Shown here piece after piece: positions 40,493 to 52,735 of a stretch of DNA of 64,000 nucleotides. A program made the position numbers and the translations under genes. This DNA comes from RYN-230 sp963837515 (GTDB lineage: Bacteria > Actinomycetota > Actinomycetes > Streptosporangiales > Streptosporangiaceae): the NCBI GenBank assembly GCA_963837515.1, contig CAWINT010000002.1:496001-560000 (forward strand), written 5' to 3'. The first letter of the stretch is position 1. Each line of letters begins with the position of its first letter. The notes below the pieces were generated by a model. The model was not told the DNA's origin, ran no database searches, and saw nothing but the letters and a program-made list of their open reading frames with translations.

Positions 40493-43482
40493 GCTTCCGG
40501 CCTTCGGGTCCCGCCAGGCCGCCGGTCGGCCGCCCGCCCGCCGCCCTGCTCCGCTGGCCGCGGCTGATCGCCGCGGTGCTGGCCGCGCTGGTCGGCATCG
40601 CCGTGATCATCGCCATCGTGGCCGGGATCTGGACCGACTACCTATGGTTCCGCGCGGTGCACTACTCGTCGGTGTTCGGCACCACCTACGGCACCCGGTG
40701 GGCGATGTTCTTCGTGGCCGGCCTGTTCATGGTCCTGGTCGTCGGGGCCAACGCGGTACTCGCCTACCGGCTGCGCCCGATCTACCAGCCGGCGCCGGCC
40801 ACGGACCGGGCCAGTGACACCTACCGGATGGCCATCGACCCGCACCGGCGGCTGCTGCTCGGCGTCCTGCTCGCGGCGATCGGGCTGATCTCAGGCATCA
40901 CCGCGGCGGGCGCCTGGCGGACCTGGCTGCTGTTCGTCAACCAGGTCCCGTTCCCCGCCACTGACCCGCAGTTCCGGATGAACCTGTCGTTCTTCGTGTT
41001 CACCTACCCGTTCATCCGGCTGGTGCTCGGCTATCTGTTCGCGGCGGTGCTGCTCGCGCTGCTGATGGCCGCGGGCGTGCACTACCTCTACGGCGGCCTG
41101 CGGCTGCAGGGCCGCCGGCCTAGGGTCACCATGGCCGCGCAGGCCCACCTGTTCCTGCTTTTCGGCGTGTTCGTGCTACTCAAGGCCGTCTCCTACTGGT
41201 TCGACCGGTACGGGATAGATTTTTCCGAACGCGGCACCGTGACCACTGGTGCCTCCTACACCGACGTGAACGCGGTACTGCCGGCCAAGACCGTGCTCGC
41301 AGTGATCGCCATCCTGTGCGCGCTGCTGTTCTTCGCCGGGGCCGCCCGGCGTAGCGCGATGCTCCCCGCGGTCGGATTCGGGCTGCTCGTGCTGTCCGCC
41401 ATCCTGATCGGGGGGCTGTACCCGGCGATCATCCAGCAGTTCGTGGTGAAGCCGAACGAGCTGGTCAAGGAGACCCCCTACATCCAGCGGGAGATCAACT
41501 CCACCCGCCGGGCCTACGGGATCACCGCGGCCACCGTGAAGGTGCAGCCCTACCAGGCCACCTCCGGCGAGTCCGCGACGGCGCTCGGTCCCCAGGTTGC
41601 GGGGCTGTCCGGGCTGCGACTGCTGGACCCGGACGTGGTGTCATCCACCTTCCAGCAGCTGCAGCAGGTCAAGAGCTACTACCAGTTCCCGGACTCGCTG
41701 GCCATGGACCGCTACCAGCTGCCCCGGGGCGCCTCGCTGCCGCAGGACACCGTCGTCGCGGTGCGCGGCATGGGCGGGCCGCCCGCCGGACAGGGCAACT
41801 GGATCAACACCCACCTCGTCTACACGCACGGCTTTGGCTTCGTCGCGGCCAGCGCGAACACGGTCCAGCCGAATGGCAACCCGGCCTTCACCGAAAGCCA
41901 GATCCCGCCGCGCGGGGTGCTGACCGTGCGCCAGCCGCGGGTGTACTTCGGCGAGCAGCAGGACAGCTACGCGATCGTCGGCGGGAAGCCCGGCGGCCAC
42001 CAGGAGGAACTGGACTACCCGACGCAGAACGGGGCCGGGCAGCAGAACACCACCTACACCGGCGGCGGCGGGGTCGCGGTCGGCTCGCCGCTGCGCCGCC
42101 TGCTGTACGCGGTGAAGTTCCGGGAGCTGAACATCCTGCTGTCCGGGGCCATCAACAGCCGCTCCGAAATCCTCTACGACCGGGAGCCGCTGGCCCGGGT
42201 GGCCAAGGTCGCCCCGTTCCTCACCCTGGACGGCCAGTCCTACCCGGTGGTGGCGGGCGGGCAGATCTGGTGGGTGGCCGACGGCTACACCAGCACCGAC
42301 CTGTTCCCGTACGCGCAGCGGCTCAGCCTGGCTCAGGCCACCGCGACCAGCGAGGCCCCCGGTGGGTCGGTGGCGGGCCAGCCCGCCGGGCAGATCAACT
42401 ACCTGCGGAACTCGGTCAAGGCCGTGGTGAATGCCTACACCGGCCAGGTCACCCTGTACGCCTGGGACCCCGGCGACCCGATCCTCCGGGCCTGGATGCA
42501 CGCCTTCCCCGGCCTCATCAAGCCGAAGTCCGACATCCCGGCCGGCCTGCTGCAGCACCTGCGCTACCCATCGGACCTGTTCGAGGTGCAGCGGCAGGTG
42601 CTCGCCCAGTACCACGTGACCCAGGCGCAGTCCTTCTACAGCGGGCAGAACTTCTGGGCGGTGCCGGACGATCCCGGCTCGTCGCAGGCGGTGAACCAGC
42701 CGCCTTACTACCAGACGATGACGATGCCGGGCGCGCCCACGGCCTTCTCGCTGACCACCTCGCTGGTCCAGCGGGGGCGGCAGAACCTGGCCGCGTTCGC
42801 CGCGGTGGACAGCGACCCGCGGTCCCCGGGCTACGGCACCATCCGGGTGCTGCAGTTGCCGCAGGACACCAACGTCCTGGGACCCCAGCAGGTGCAGGGC
42901 ACGTTCGAGTCCAACGCCGAGGTGTCCCGGCAGGTCGCCCTGTACCGGCAGGAAGGGTCCAGGGTGATCAACGGGAACCTCATGACCCTCCCGGTGGGCG
43001 GCGCGCTGCTGTACGAGGAGCCGCTGTACATCCAGGCGGCCAACGTCGGCGGCGGGGGCAGCAGCGCCGGCTCCTACCCGGTGCTGCAGCGGGTCATGGT
43101 CTCCTTCGACGGCAACGTCGCCATCGGCGACACGCTCCAGGCGGCCCTGCAGCAGGTGGTGCCGGGCTACGCGGCGGCCATCGGCGGCTCGCCGCCGGGC
43201 GGCTCCGCGGGCAATGGCAGCAGCGGGGCGGTGAGCGGCGCGGTCCGCGGCTACCTGGCCCAGGCGGAGACGGACTACGCCAAGGCCCGGGCGGCGCTCG
43301 CCGCGGGGCGCTGGGGCCAGTACGGCAGCTACCTGGCGGCCATGAAAGCAGCACTGGACAAGGCGCAGCACGCGTCCAACGCCACCCCGGCCCCCTCGCC
43401 CGCCGCCAGCCCGCCCGCGTCGCCGCGGGCCAGCCCGGCCCACTCGCCCACGGCCGCGCCTGCGCCCTCCGCATCACCGTGA
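40489..43482 (+). CDS. UPF0182 family integral membrane protein
   Basis: 997 residues, the normal length for the family. Seven transmembrane helices occupy about residues 20-330, followed by a large extracytoplasmic domain (YIQREINSTRRAYGI, PRVYFGEQQDSYAIVGGKP, GVAVGSPLRRLLYAVKF, VNAYTGQVTLYAWDP) and a Pro/Ala-rich tail ending at 43482. UPF0182 proteins are nearly universal in actinobacteria and are of unknown function. Translationally coupled to the YlbL-type protease, a pairing that recurs in the phylum and hints at a shared envelope role. Confidence 0.93.
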   Translation: MSFRPSGPARPPVGRPPAALLRWPRLIAAVLAALVGIAVIIAIVAGIWTDYLWFRAVHYSSVFGTTYGTRWAMFFVAGLFMVLVVGANAVLAYRLRPIYQPAPATDRASDTYRMAIDPHRRLLLGVLLAAIGLISGITAAGAWRTWLLFVNQVPFPATDPQFRMNLSFFVFTYPFIRLVLGYLFAAVLLALLMAAGVHYLYGGLRLQGRRPRVTMAAQAHLFLLFGVFVLLKAVSYWFDRYGIDFSERGTVTTGASYTDVNAVLPAKTVLAVIAILCALLFFAGAARRSAMLPAVGFGLLVLSAILIGGLYPAIIQQFVVKPNELVKETPYIQREINSTRRAYGITAATVKVQPYQATSGESATALGPQVAGLSGLRLLDPDVVSSTFQQLQQVKSYYQFPDSLAMDRYQLPRGASLPQDTVVAVRGMGGPPAGQGNWINTHLVYTHGFGFVAASANTVQPNGNPAFTESQIPPRGVLTVRQPRVYFGEQQDSYAIVGGKPGGHQEELDYPTQNGAGQQNTTYTGGGGVAVGSPLRRLLYAVKFRELNILLSGAINSRSEILYDREPLARVAKVAPFLTLDGQSYPVVAGGQIWWVADGYTSTDLFPYAQRLSLAQATATSEAPGGSVAGQPAGQINYLRNSVKAVVNAYTGQVTLYAWDPGDPILRAWMHAFPGLIKPKSDIPAGLLQHLRYPSDLFEVQRQVLAQYHVTQAQSFYSGQNFWAVPDDPGSSQAVNQPPYYQTMTMPGAPTAFSLTTSLVQRGRQNLAAFAAVDSDPRSPGYGTIRVLQLPQDTNVLGPQQVQGTFESNAEVSRQVALYRQEGSRVINGNLMTLPVGGALLYEEPLYIQAANVGGGGSSAGSYPVLQRVMVSFDGNVAIGDTLQAALQQVVPGYAAAIGGSPPGGSAGNGSSGAVSGAVRGYLAQAETDYAKARAALAAGRWGQYGSYLAAMKAALDKAQHASNATPAPSPAASPPASPRASPAHSPTAAPAPSASP

Positions 43483-43543
43483 ACCCGGTAGTCGCCGGGC
43501 GCGCCGTGGCCGGTTAATCTGGTCTAGACCACAGCAGGACAAC

Positions 43544-43600
43544 GCGGTCCCCGGCGGTCCCCGGCCCCCCGTCTCCGGGGCCGCCGCGGTGGCGGACCGC
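43544..43600 (+). terminator. Long GC-rich hairpin after the UPF0182 gene
   Basis: GCGGTCC (43544-43550) pairs with GGACCGC (43594-43600) and GGCCCC (43563-43568) with GGGGCC (43577-43582) inside it. A short palindrome TGGTCTAGACCA (43520-43531) precedes it. Likely ends UPF0182 transcription; no T tract. Confidence 0.45.
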
Positions 43601-43743
43601 AGTGGCGCCACACGGGCGCCGCTGCTCACCGACTGGCCGGCGAAGGGCGTACGCTCGGTCCTGACGGGACATTCATCGATGCTGACACGGCCAGGCATCT
43701 GGCTACCTCGGGCCCGCAGCGGGGGGAAGGAGACAGACTGCTC

Positions 43744-44880
43744 GTGGCACCTCGCGTGCTCGTGGATGCGACTACCGTTCCGGCGGATCGCGGCGCCCTC
43801 GGCCGTTATGTGGACGGTCTGGTAGCCGCGCTCAGCACGATCGGTGCGGAGCTGGCGGTGGCCTGCCAGCGGGCCGACGAGGAGCGCTACAGCAGACTCG
43901 TGCCCGCGGCCAGCATCGTGGCCGGCCCGACCGCGATCGCGCACCGGCCCGCGCGGCTGGCCTGGGAGCAGACGGGACTGCCGCTCGTGGCCCAGCAGGT
44001 GAACGCGGACGTGCTGCATGCACCGCACTACACGATGCCGCTGCGCCCGGGTGTCCCGGTGGTGGCCACGATCCACGACCTGACCTACTTCACCGAGCCC
44101 GACGCGCACAACGCGGTCACCGCGACCTTCTTCAAGTCGGCGATCCGGACCGCCGCCCGGCGGGCCACCCGGCTGCTGGTCCCGTCCAAGGCGACGCGCG
44201 ACGAACTGGTCCGGGTGCTCGGTGCCGACCCCACCCGGATCGACGTGGCCTATCACGGGGTGGATCACGAGCTGTTCCACCGGCCCATGCCGGAGCGGAT
44301 CCGCCAGGTGTCCGACCGGCTCGGCCTGCACGGCCGGCCCTACGTGGCCTACCTCGGCGGCCTGGAGCCGCGCAAGAACGTACCGGCGCTGATCACCGGC
44401 TGGGCCGCGGCGGTGGCCGAGCTGAGTGAGCCGCCGGCCCTGGTGCTCGGCGGTGGCAGTGGCTGGAGCGAGGAGGTGGACGAGGCGGTCGCCGCCGTCC
44501 CCGCCCACCTGCGCCTGGTCCGGCCCGGCTACCTGCGCTTCACCGACCTGCCCGGTTACCTGGGCGGGGCCCTGGTGGTCGCCTTCCCGAGCCGCGGTGA
44601 GGGTTTCGGGCTGCCGGTGCTGGAGGCCATGGCCTGCGGCGCGCCGGTGCTGACCACGCACCGCACCTCCCTGCCGGAAGTCGGCGGGGACGCGGTCGCC
44701 TACACCGAGCCGGACGCCGAGTCGATTCAGGCGGCGCTGCGCGGCCTGCTCGACGACCCGGCCCGGCGGGAATCGCTCGGCGCCGCCGGGTACGCCCGTT
44801 CCCAAGAATTCACCTGGACCGCGTCTGCGGAGGCCCACATGGCCTCCTACCAACGTGCGGCGGCGCAGGGCGCAGAGTAA
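43744..44880 (+). CDS. GT4-family (GT-B) glycosyltransferase
   Basis: 378 residues. RVLVDATTVPADRGALGRYVDGLVAAL and VVATIHDLTYFTEP form the N-domain; the C-domain has YLGGLEPRKNV, the nucleotide-sugar site PSRGEGFGLPVLEAMACGAPVLTT with the EX7E-type Glu pair, and a final helix. Retaining GT4 enzymes commonly use GDP-mannose or UDP-glucose. GTG 43744 with GGGGGGAAGGAGA upstream. It is followed after 11 bp by the ManC-like nucleotidyltransferase, so mannose transfer is plausible; the acceptor is unknown. Confidence 0.9.
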   Translation: MAPRVLVDATTVPADRGALGRYVDGLVAALSTIGAELAVACQRADEERYSRLVPAASIVAGPTAIAHRPARLAWEQTGLPLVAQQVNADVLHAPHYTMPLRPGVPVVATIHDLTYFTEPDAHNAVTATFFKSAIRTAARRATRLLVPSKATRDELVRVLGADPTRIDVAYHGVDHELFHRPMPERIRQVSDRLGLHGRPYVAYLGGLEPRKNVPALITGWAAAVAELSEPPALVLGGGSGWSEEVDEAVAAVPAHLRLVRPGYLRFTDLPGYLGGALVVAFPSRGEGFGLPVLEAMACGAPVLTTHRTSLPEVGGDAVAYTEPDAESIQAALRGLLDDPARRESLGAAGYARSQEFTWTASAEAHMASYQRAAAQGAE

Positions 44881-44891
44881 CCTCGCTCCTC

Positions 44892-46005
44892 ATGTCAGCC
44901 GAGACAATGGCGGGCCGGGAACCGCTCGAAGCCATCCTGCTGGTCGGCGGTCAGGGCACCCGGCTGCGGCCGCTCACCATCGGGACCCCCAAGCCGCTGC
45001 TGCCCACGGCGGGCGTTCCGTTCCTAGCGCACCAGTTCGCCAAGGCGGCGGCGGCCGGGGTCACCCACGCCGTGCTGGCCACCGCGTACCGGGCCGACAT
45101 GTTCGCCGAGTGCTTCGGCGACGGGTCGGCGCTGGGCCTGGAGATCAGCTACGTGCAGGAGGACGAGCCGCTCGGCACCGGCGGGGCGATCCGCAACGCG
45201 GCGGCGGGGCTGCGCGGCGGCCCGGATAGCCCCGTCGTCGTCCTGAACGGGGACGTGCTCTCCGGGCATGACCTCGCCGCCCAGCTCGACCTGCACCACA
45301 AGTCCGACGCCGCGGTCACGCTGCACCTGGTCGAGGTGGACGACCCGTCCCGGTTCGGCTGCGTGCCGACCGACGCCGCGGGCCGGGTCACCGCCTTCCT
45401 GGAGAAGACCCCAGATCCGGTGACGAACCGGATCAACGCGGGCTGCTACGTGTTCCGCCGCGCGGTCATCGACGCGATCCCGCCCGGCCGGGTCATTTCC
45501 GTGGAGCGGCAGACGTTCCCTGGGCTGATCGCCGCGGGCGCCGTCATCATGGGTTACCCGGACTCCTCGTACTGGCTCGATGTCGGTACCCCGGAAGCTT
45601 TCGTTCGGGGGTCGGTGGATCTGGTGCTGGGCCGGGCTCACCTCGCCGGCCCTGCCGCCCGGCCGCGGGGTGCCGGGGGAACGGCTGATGCTCGACGGAT
45701 GCCAGGTGGACCCGGCGGCCCGGGTGGACGGGGGCACCGTGGTCGGGGCCGGCGCGCGGATCGCGGCCGGCGCGCACGTCACCGGCAGCGTGCTGTTCGA
45801 CGAGGTGACCGTCGGGCCCCGCGCCCGGGTGAGCGGCAGTGTGCTCGGCCGCGGCGCGCAGATCGAGGCGGACGTGGTGCTGGACGGCGTGGTGCTCGGT
45901 GACGCCGTGCGCGTGGCCTCCGGCAACGAGCTGCGGGCCGGGATGCGGGTGTGGCCGGGGGAGCAGCTCGGCCCGACCTGCGTGCGCTTTTCCACGGACG
46001 CCTGA
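44892..46005 (+). CDS. manC: Mannose-1-phosphate guanylyltransferase-like protein (apparent frameshift)
   Basis: The N-terminal 245 residues are a clear nucleotidyltransferase: AILLVGGQGTRLRPLTIGTPKPLLP, NGDVLSGHDL, INAGCYVFRR and the motif PDSSYWLDVGTPEAF. The starting frame then turns Arg/Gly-rich and stops at 45902. The neighbouring frame from about 45630 instead gives a left-handed hexapeptide-repeat domain (VGAGARIAAGAHVTGSVLFDEV, LDGVVLGDAVRVASGNELRAGMRVWPG) ending at 46005, which is what this family carries. One extra G in GGG at 45634-45636 would explain it. Makes GDP-mannose, or another NDP-sugar, from the phosphomannomutase product. Eight bases upstream of the glycosylase gene. Confidence 0.8.
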
Positions 46006-46012
46006 GGCCACC

Positions 46013-47029
46013 GTGAGCGCCGTCCGGTACCGGCCCGCGAGTCCGGGTCGGCCGGCCCGTCCTGGTGGGCCGGTGGCCGCGGGCCCGGCGAGCCCGGGTG
46101 CCCCGGACGCGGCGGGGGAGTGGCGGGCGCCGTTCGTCCTGGATGTGCGCCGGACGCTCGGGGTGCACCGGCGCGGCGGCGGGGATCCGGCGTTCCGGTT
46201 CAGCGCCGACGGCAGCATCTGGCGCACCGCGCTGACCCCGGAGGGGCCCGGCACGGCCCGGGTCGCCGCGGGCCGCCCCGACGTCGACGGCCGGGAGACC
46301 ATGGTCCGGGCGGCGGCCTGGGGACCCGGGGCATCCTGGCTGCTGCGCACGCTGCCCGCCGCGCTCGGCGCGGACGATGACCCAGCCGGGTTCGAGCCGG
46401 CCCACCCGGTACTGCGGGAACTGGCCCGGCGGCACCGGGGCCTGCGCATCGGCCGGACCGGGCTGGTGCTGGAGGCGCTGGTGCCGGCGGTCCTGGAGCA
46501 GAAAGTGACCGGCATCGAGGCGCACCGCGCATGGCGGTGGCTGCTGCTCAAGTTCGGCCTGCCGGCCCCCGGGCCGGTGCCGCCCGGGATGCGGGTCTGC
46601 CCGCCCCCGGAGGTCTGGCGCCGGATCCCTTCCTGGGAGTGGCACCGGGCGGGCGTGGAAGCGGTGCGGGCCCGGACCATCATCGGCGCTACCCACGTGG
46701 CCACGCGGTTGCAGGAGATCACCGGGATGGCGCCGCTGGCAGCCGACCGGCGGCTGCAGCTGCTGCCCGGGATCGGCCCGTGGACGTCGGCCGAGATCCG
46801 CCAGCGGGCCTGCGGTGACCCGGACGCGGTCTCCGTCGGTGACCTGCATCTGCCCGGCCAGGTCGGCTGGGCGCTGGCCGGCCGGGTGGTGGACGACGCC
46901 GGCATGCTGGCGTTGCTCGCCCCGTACCAGGGCCACCGGCACCGGGCCGCCAGCCTGGTGGTGGCCGGGCGGCTCGGCCCACCCCGCCGCGCCCCCCGGA
47001 TGGCGCTCCGCGACTTCCGCAGCTTCTAG
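46013..47029 (+). CDS. AlkA-type DNA-3-methyladenine glycosylase
   Basis: 338 residues from a GTG at 46013. The helix-hairpin-helix GPD region is complete: LVLEALVPAVLEQKVTGIEAHRAW, the hairpin LLPGIGPWTSAEI and VSVGDLHLPG with the catalytic Asp at 277. It flips out and removes alkylated bases in base excision repair. The N-terminal 120 residues (FVLDVRRTLGVHRRGGGDP) form the TBP-like domain of the AlkA branch. Placed eight bases after the manC-like gene, so possibly co-transcribed though functionally unrelated. The double-hairpin repeat begins at the base after its stop. Confidence 0.9.
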   Translation: MSAVRYRPASPGRPARPGGPVAAGPASPGAPDAAGEWRAPFVLDVRRTLGVHRRGGGDPAFRFSADGSIWRTALTPEGPGTARVAAGRPDVDGRETMVRAAAWGPGASWLLRTLPAALGADDDPAGFEPAHPVLRELARRHRGLRIGRTGLVLEALVPAVLEQKVTGIEAHRAWRWLLLKFGLPAPGPVPPGMRVCPPPEVWRRIPSWEWHRAGVEAVRARTIIGATHVATRLQEITGMAPLAADRRLQLLPGIGPWTSAEIRQRACGDPDAVSVGDLHLPGQVGWALAGRVVDDAGMLALLAPYQGHRHRAASLVVAGRLGPPRRAPRMALRDFRSF

Positions 47030-47113
47030 CCCGGGGGGGACGACCCCCCGGAGCCCCCCGGGATCACCGGCTCAGCGAGACCCTCCTGCGGAGGGCCTCC
47101 CCTCGCCGGTCAA
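47030..47113 (+). repeat. Dispersed double-hairpin element, copy C
   Basis: Begins at the base after the glycosylase stop and matches copy A at 38729-38809 over its full length, apart from one extra G and C in the first arms and a few changes at the end. Both hairpins are retained. Confidence 0.88.
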
Positions 47114-47159
47114 TAGCCCGGGAGGGAGGGCGTCGCCGCCTCCTCCTAGGGTTGGTGGC

Positions 47160-49799
<2,640 letters not shown>

Positions 49800-49898
49800 C
49801 CGGCGCGCCGCGGGGCGTGGCGGAGCATGATCGGAGGTGAGCGGTCCCGGTCACCGGGCCGGCCGCGGAAGGGGATGCCGCGGAAGGGGATGAGGGAC

Positions 49899-51284
49899 AT
49901 GGCGGATCGGGGGCCGCGGGCGGCCGCCGCGGCCGGCCGCGAGGCGGTGCTCACCGGATGGGGCCGAATCGACCCGTCCACGGCGACGCTGGCCGAGCCC
50001 GCGCACGCGGCCCAGGTGGCGGCGCTGCTGCAGGCCGGGGCGCCCGGCGGGGTGATCGCCCGTGGCCTGGGGCGCAGCTACAACAACGCGGCCCAGAACG
50101 GCGGCGGCCTGGTCATCGGCACGACGGCGATGCGGGCGATCACCAGCTTCGACCGGGAGGCCGGCCTGGCCGTCTGCGAGGCGGGGGTGAGCCTGGAAGG
50201 GCTGATGACCGCCGCGCTGCCCGCGGGGTGGTTCGTGCCCGTGTCGCCCGGCACCCGGCAGGTGACCGTCGGCGGTGCCATCGCGGCCGACGTGCACGGC
50301 AAGAACCACCATGTCGCGGGCAGCTTCGCGCAGCACGTCCGCTGGCTGGACCTGCTGCTGCCGGACGGCACCGAGCGGCGGGTGACCCCGGCGGCCGACC
50401 CGGAGCTGTTCTGGGCCACCGCGGGCGGGATGGGCCTGACCGGCATCGTGCTCCGGGCCGCGGTCCAGCTCAGGAAGGTGGCGACCTCGCGGGTCCGGGT
50501 GGACACCGTGCGCACCGGCGACATCGACGAGACCATGGCCTACCTGGCCGCCACCGACGACCGCTACGGGTACACCGTTGCCTGGACCGACTGCCTGGCC
50601 CGGGGCCGGAACCTGGGCCGGTCGGTCATCACCAGCGGCGATTTCGCGACGCTGGGCGAACTGCCGGCCAAGGCCCGCCGCGACCCGCTGGCGTTCCGGC
50701 CCGGTGCCCGGCTAGGCGCGCCCAACGTGTTCCCGAGCGGGCTGCTGAACGCCGCCACGGTCGGGCTGGCCAACGAGGCGTGGTACCGCAAGGCACCGCG
50801 GAACCGGGTCAGCGAGATCCAGACCATCGGCGCGTTCTTCCACCCGCTGGACGGGATCCGGAACTGGAACCGGGTCTACGGCCCGGCCGGGTTCCGGCAG
50901 TACCAGTACGTGGTGCCGTTCGGGCGGGAGGAGGTGGTCAAGCGGTCGCTGGAGCGGATCAGCGCGGCCCGGGCACCGTCGTTCGTTACCGTGCTGAAGC
51001 GGTTCGGCCCGGCCGACGAGGGGCTGCTGTCGTTCCCGATGCGCGGCTGGACCCTCGCCCTGGACTTCCCGGCCGGCACCCCCGGCCTGGCCGGGCTGCT
51101 GGACCGGCTCGACGAGGAGGTCGCCGAGGCCGGCGGCCGGGTGTACCTGGCCAAGGATTCCCGGGTGCGCCCGGAGATGCTGGCCCGGATGTACCCGCGG
51201 CTGGAGGAGTTCCGCAAGCTCCGGGCCGGCCTCGACCCGCACGGCGTGCTGCGCTCTGACCTGTCCCGCCGCCTCGGCCTCTGA
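49899..51284 (+). CDS. DprE1-like FAD-dependent decaprenylphosphoryl-ribose oxidase family
   Basis: About 461 residues. GVIARGLGRSYNNAAQNGGG and TVGGAIAADVHGKNHHVAGSF are the PP-loop/FAD contact motifs of the vanillyl-alcohol oxidase/DprE1 family; the C-terminal part (VVPFGREEVVKRSLERI, LKRFGPADEGLLSFPMRGWTLALDFP, YLAKDSRVRPEMLARMYPRLEEFRKLRAGLDP) follows DprE1 closely. Actinobacteria lacking arabinogalactan also encode such homologues, so the substrate cannot be set by sequence alone; a polyprenyl-phosphate pentose is likely. ATG 49899 or 49890; no partner DprE2 is adjacent. Convergent with fbiB. Confidence 0.85.
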   Translation: MADRGPRAAAAAGREAVLTGWGRIDPSTATLAEPAHAAQVAALLQAGAPGGVIARGLGRSYNNAAQNGGGLVIGTTAMRAITSFDREAGLAVCEAGVSLEGLMTAALPAGWFVPVSPGTRQVTVGGAIAADVHGKNHHVAGSFAQHVRWLDLLLPDGTERRVTPAADPELFWATAGGMGLTGIVLRAAVQLRKVATSRVRVDTVRTGDIDETMAYLAATDDRYGYTVAWTDCLARGRNLGRSVITSGDFATLGELPAKARRDPLAFRPGARLGAPNVFPSGLLNAATVGLANEAWYRKAPRNRVSEIQTIGAFFHPLDGIRNWNRVYGPAGFRQYQYVVPFGREEVVKRSLERISAARAPSFVTVLKRFGPADEGLLSFPMRGWTLALDFPAGTPGLAGLLDRLDEEVAEAGGRVYLAKDSRVRPEMLARMYPRLEEFRKLRAGLDPHGVLRSDLSRRLGL

Positions 51285-51289
51285 AAGTT

Positions 51290-52735
51290 TCACGCGCAGT
51301 CGGCGGGACGACGGCGGATGGGGACTGGAGCGCAGTCGGCGGGACGGCGGCGGCGGGACTGGAGCGCGGGGGGCGTTAGGTATCGGGGGTGGGCCGCACC
51401 GGGCGCTACCGGGTGATTATGAAATCGTCCGGGTCGCGGGGTGGACGGTCCTTGGCCGGGGTGGCCGGGTGGCCCACGCCGACCGCGCCCATCGGCTCCC
51501 AGCCGGCCGGGCAGGCCCAGCGCGCGGGCCGCGACCGGGCGGCAGAACATGGTGCTGGACACCCAGCACGACCCCAGGCCCTCCACCGCCAGCGCGACCA
51601 GCAGGTTCTGCACGGCCGCGCCGGCCGCGACCACGAACATCTCCCGTTCCGCCGCCGCGCGCCGCTGGTCCGGGTAGGCGTGGGCGGCCTCCGTCACCAG
51701 GCACGGAACGATTATCAACGGCACGCGGCGCAGTGGCTCACCGCGCCGCACCCGCCGGGCGATCTGCTCCTCGGCGAACCCGTCTGCGCGCAGATCGGTG
51801 ATCCAGGCGGCCAGCATGTCGTCCAGCAGCGCGGTCCGGGCCGCCGCCGAGGCCACCACCGCGAAGCGGGCCGGCGTGGAGTGGTGCGGCGCAGGCGCGG
51901 TGAGCGCGGCCGCGATGGCCCGCCGCACCGCCCCGGGGTCAACCGGGTCCGCGGTGAACTCCCGGACCGTCCGCCGGGCGGCCAGCACGTCGGCGGCGCC
52001 GAACCGGAACATGTCCTCGGCCGCGGGGCGGACGAGCGCGCGGGCGCCGGGGCCGTCCGCCGCGGTGACCAGGCCGCCCAGCCCGCGCACCAGCGCCACC
52101 GGGATCCCGGTGGTCTTCCCCTTGACCAGGTCGGCGGCGGACGCCAGTTCGTCGGCCACCGCGGCCAGGGTGACCTGGAGCGGAACGCCGTAGGTGTCCG
52201 AAACGCCGCGGTAGTCGTGCAGCGGCGCCAGCCCGGCCGCGCCGATGGCCGCGTCGGTCTGGCCGACCCGCCACGGGCGGCCCATCGTGTCGGTGATCAG
52301 CACCGCCACCGTGACGCCGAGCCGGTCCCGCAGGCCCTGGCGGATCCGCCGCGCCGAGTCGTCCGGGTCGTCCGGCAGCAGGGCCACGGTGCCGGGCACG
52401 GTGTTGGACGCGTCCACCCCGGCGGCGGCCAGCACCAGGCCGTGCCGGGTCTGCACGATCCGGGACGGCCCGCGCCGGGCCACCACCCGCACCGTCTCCG
52501 CGTCGATGGCCGCTTCCCGGTCGGCGGACACGACTCGGCCCTCGGCCTTGCTGACGATCTTCGAGGTGATCACCAGGATGTCGCCGTCGGCCAGCCCGGG
52601 GGCGGCCGCCGCGACCAGGGCGGCCAGATCGGTGCCCGCGGCGACCTCCCCGATCCCGGTCAGGCCGGTGACGGTGAAGGCTGGCCCGGCCAGCCAGGCG
52701 GCCGGGCCGGCCACCGTCACCTGGGGGCCGGTCAC
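51290..52735 (-). CDS. fbiB: F420 ligase/nitroreductase-like FbiB (apparent frameshift at 3' end)
   Basis: 481 residues as read, from a GTG overlapping the fbiA stop (GTGA). The N-domain is the F420-0:gamma-glutamyl ligase (DILVITSKIVSKAEGRVV, ITDTMGRPWRVGQTDAAIGAAG); the C-domain is a nitroreductase-fold FMN-binding module (MFRFGAADVLAARRTVREFT, GLGSCWVSSTMFC). Past LGLPGR the frame becomes Arg/Pro-rich; the next frame instead gives WEPMGAVGVGHPA and stops at 51406, as normal FbiB does. One extra base in the GGG at 51509-51511 accounts for this. Adds glutamates to F420-0 and, in mycobacteria, also reduces dehydro-F420-0. Confidence 0.9.
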   Translation of the reverse strand: MTGPQVTVAGPAAWLAGPAFTVTGLTGIGEVAAGTDLAALVAAAAPGLADGDILVITSKIVSKAEGRVVSADREAAIDAETVRVVARRGPSRIVQTRHGLVLAAAGVDASNTVPGTVALLPDDPDDSARRIRQGLRDRLGVTVAVLITDTMGRPWRVGQTDAAIGAAGLAPLHDYRGVSDTYGVPLQVTLAAVADELASAADLVKGKTTGIPVALVRGLGGLVTAADGPGARALVRPAAEDMFRFGAADVLAARRTVREFTADPVDPGAVRRAIAAALTAPAPHHSTPARFAVVASAAARTALLDDMLAAWITDLRADGFAEEQIARRVRRGEPLRRVPLIIVPCLVTEAAHAYPDQRRAAAEREMFVVAAGAAVQNLLVALAVEGLGSCWVSSTMFCRPVAARALGLPGRLGADGRGRRGPPGHPGQGPSTPRPGRFHNHPVAPGAAHPRYLTPPALQSRRRRPADCAPVPIRRRPADCA

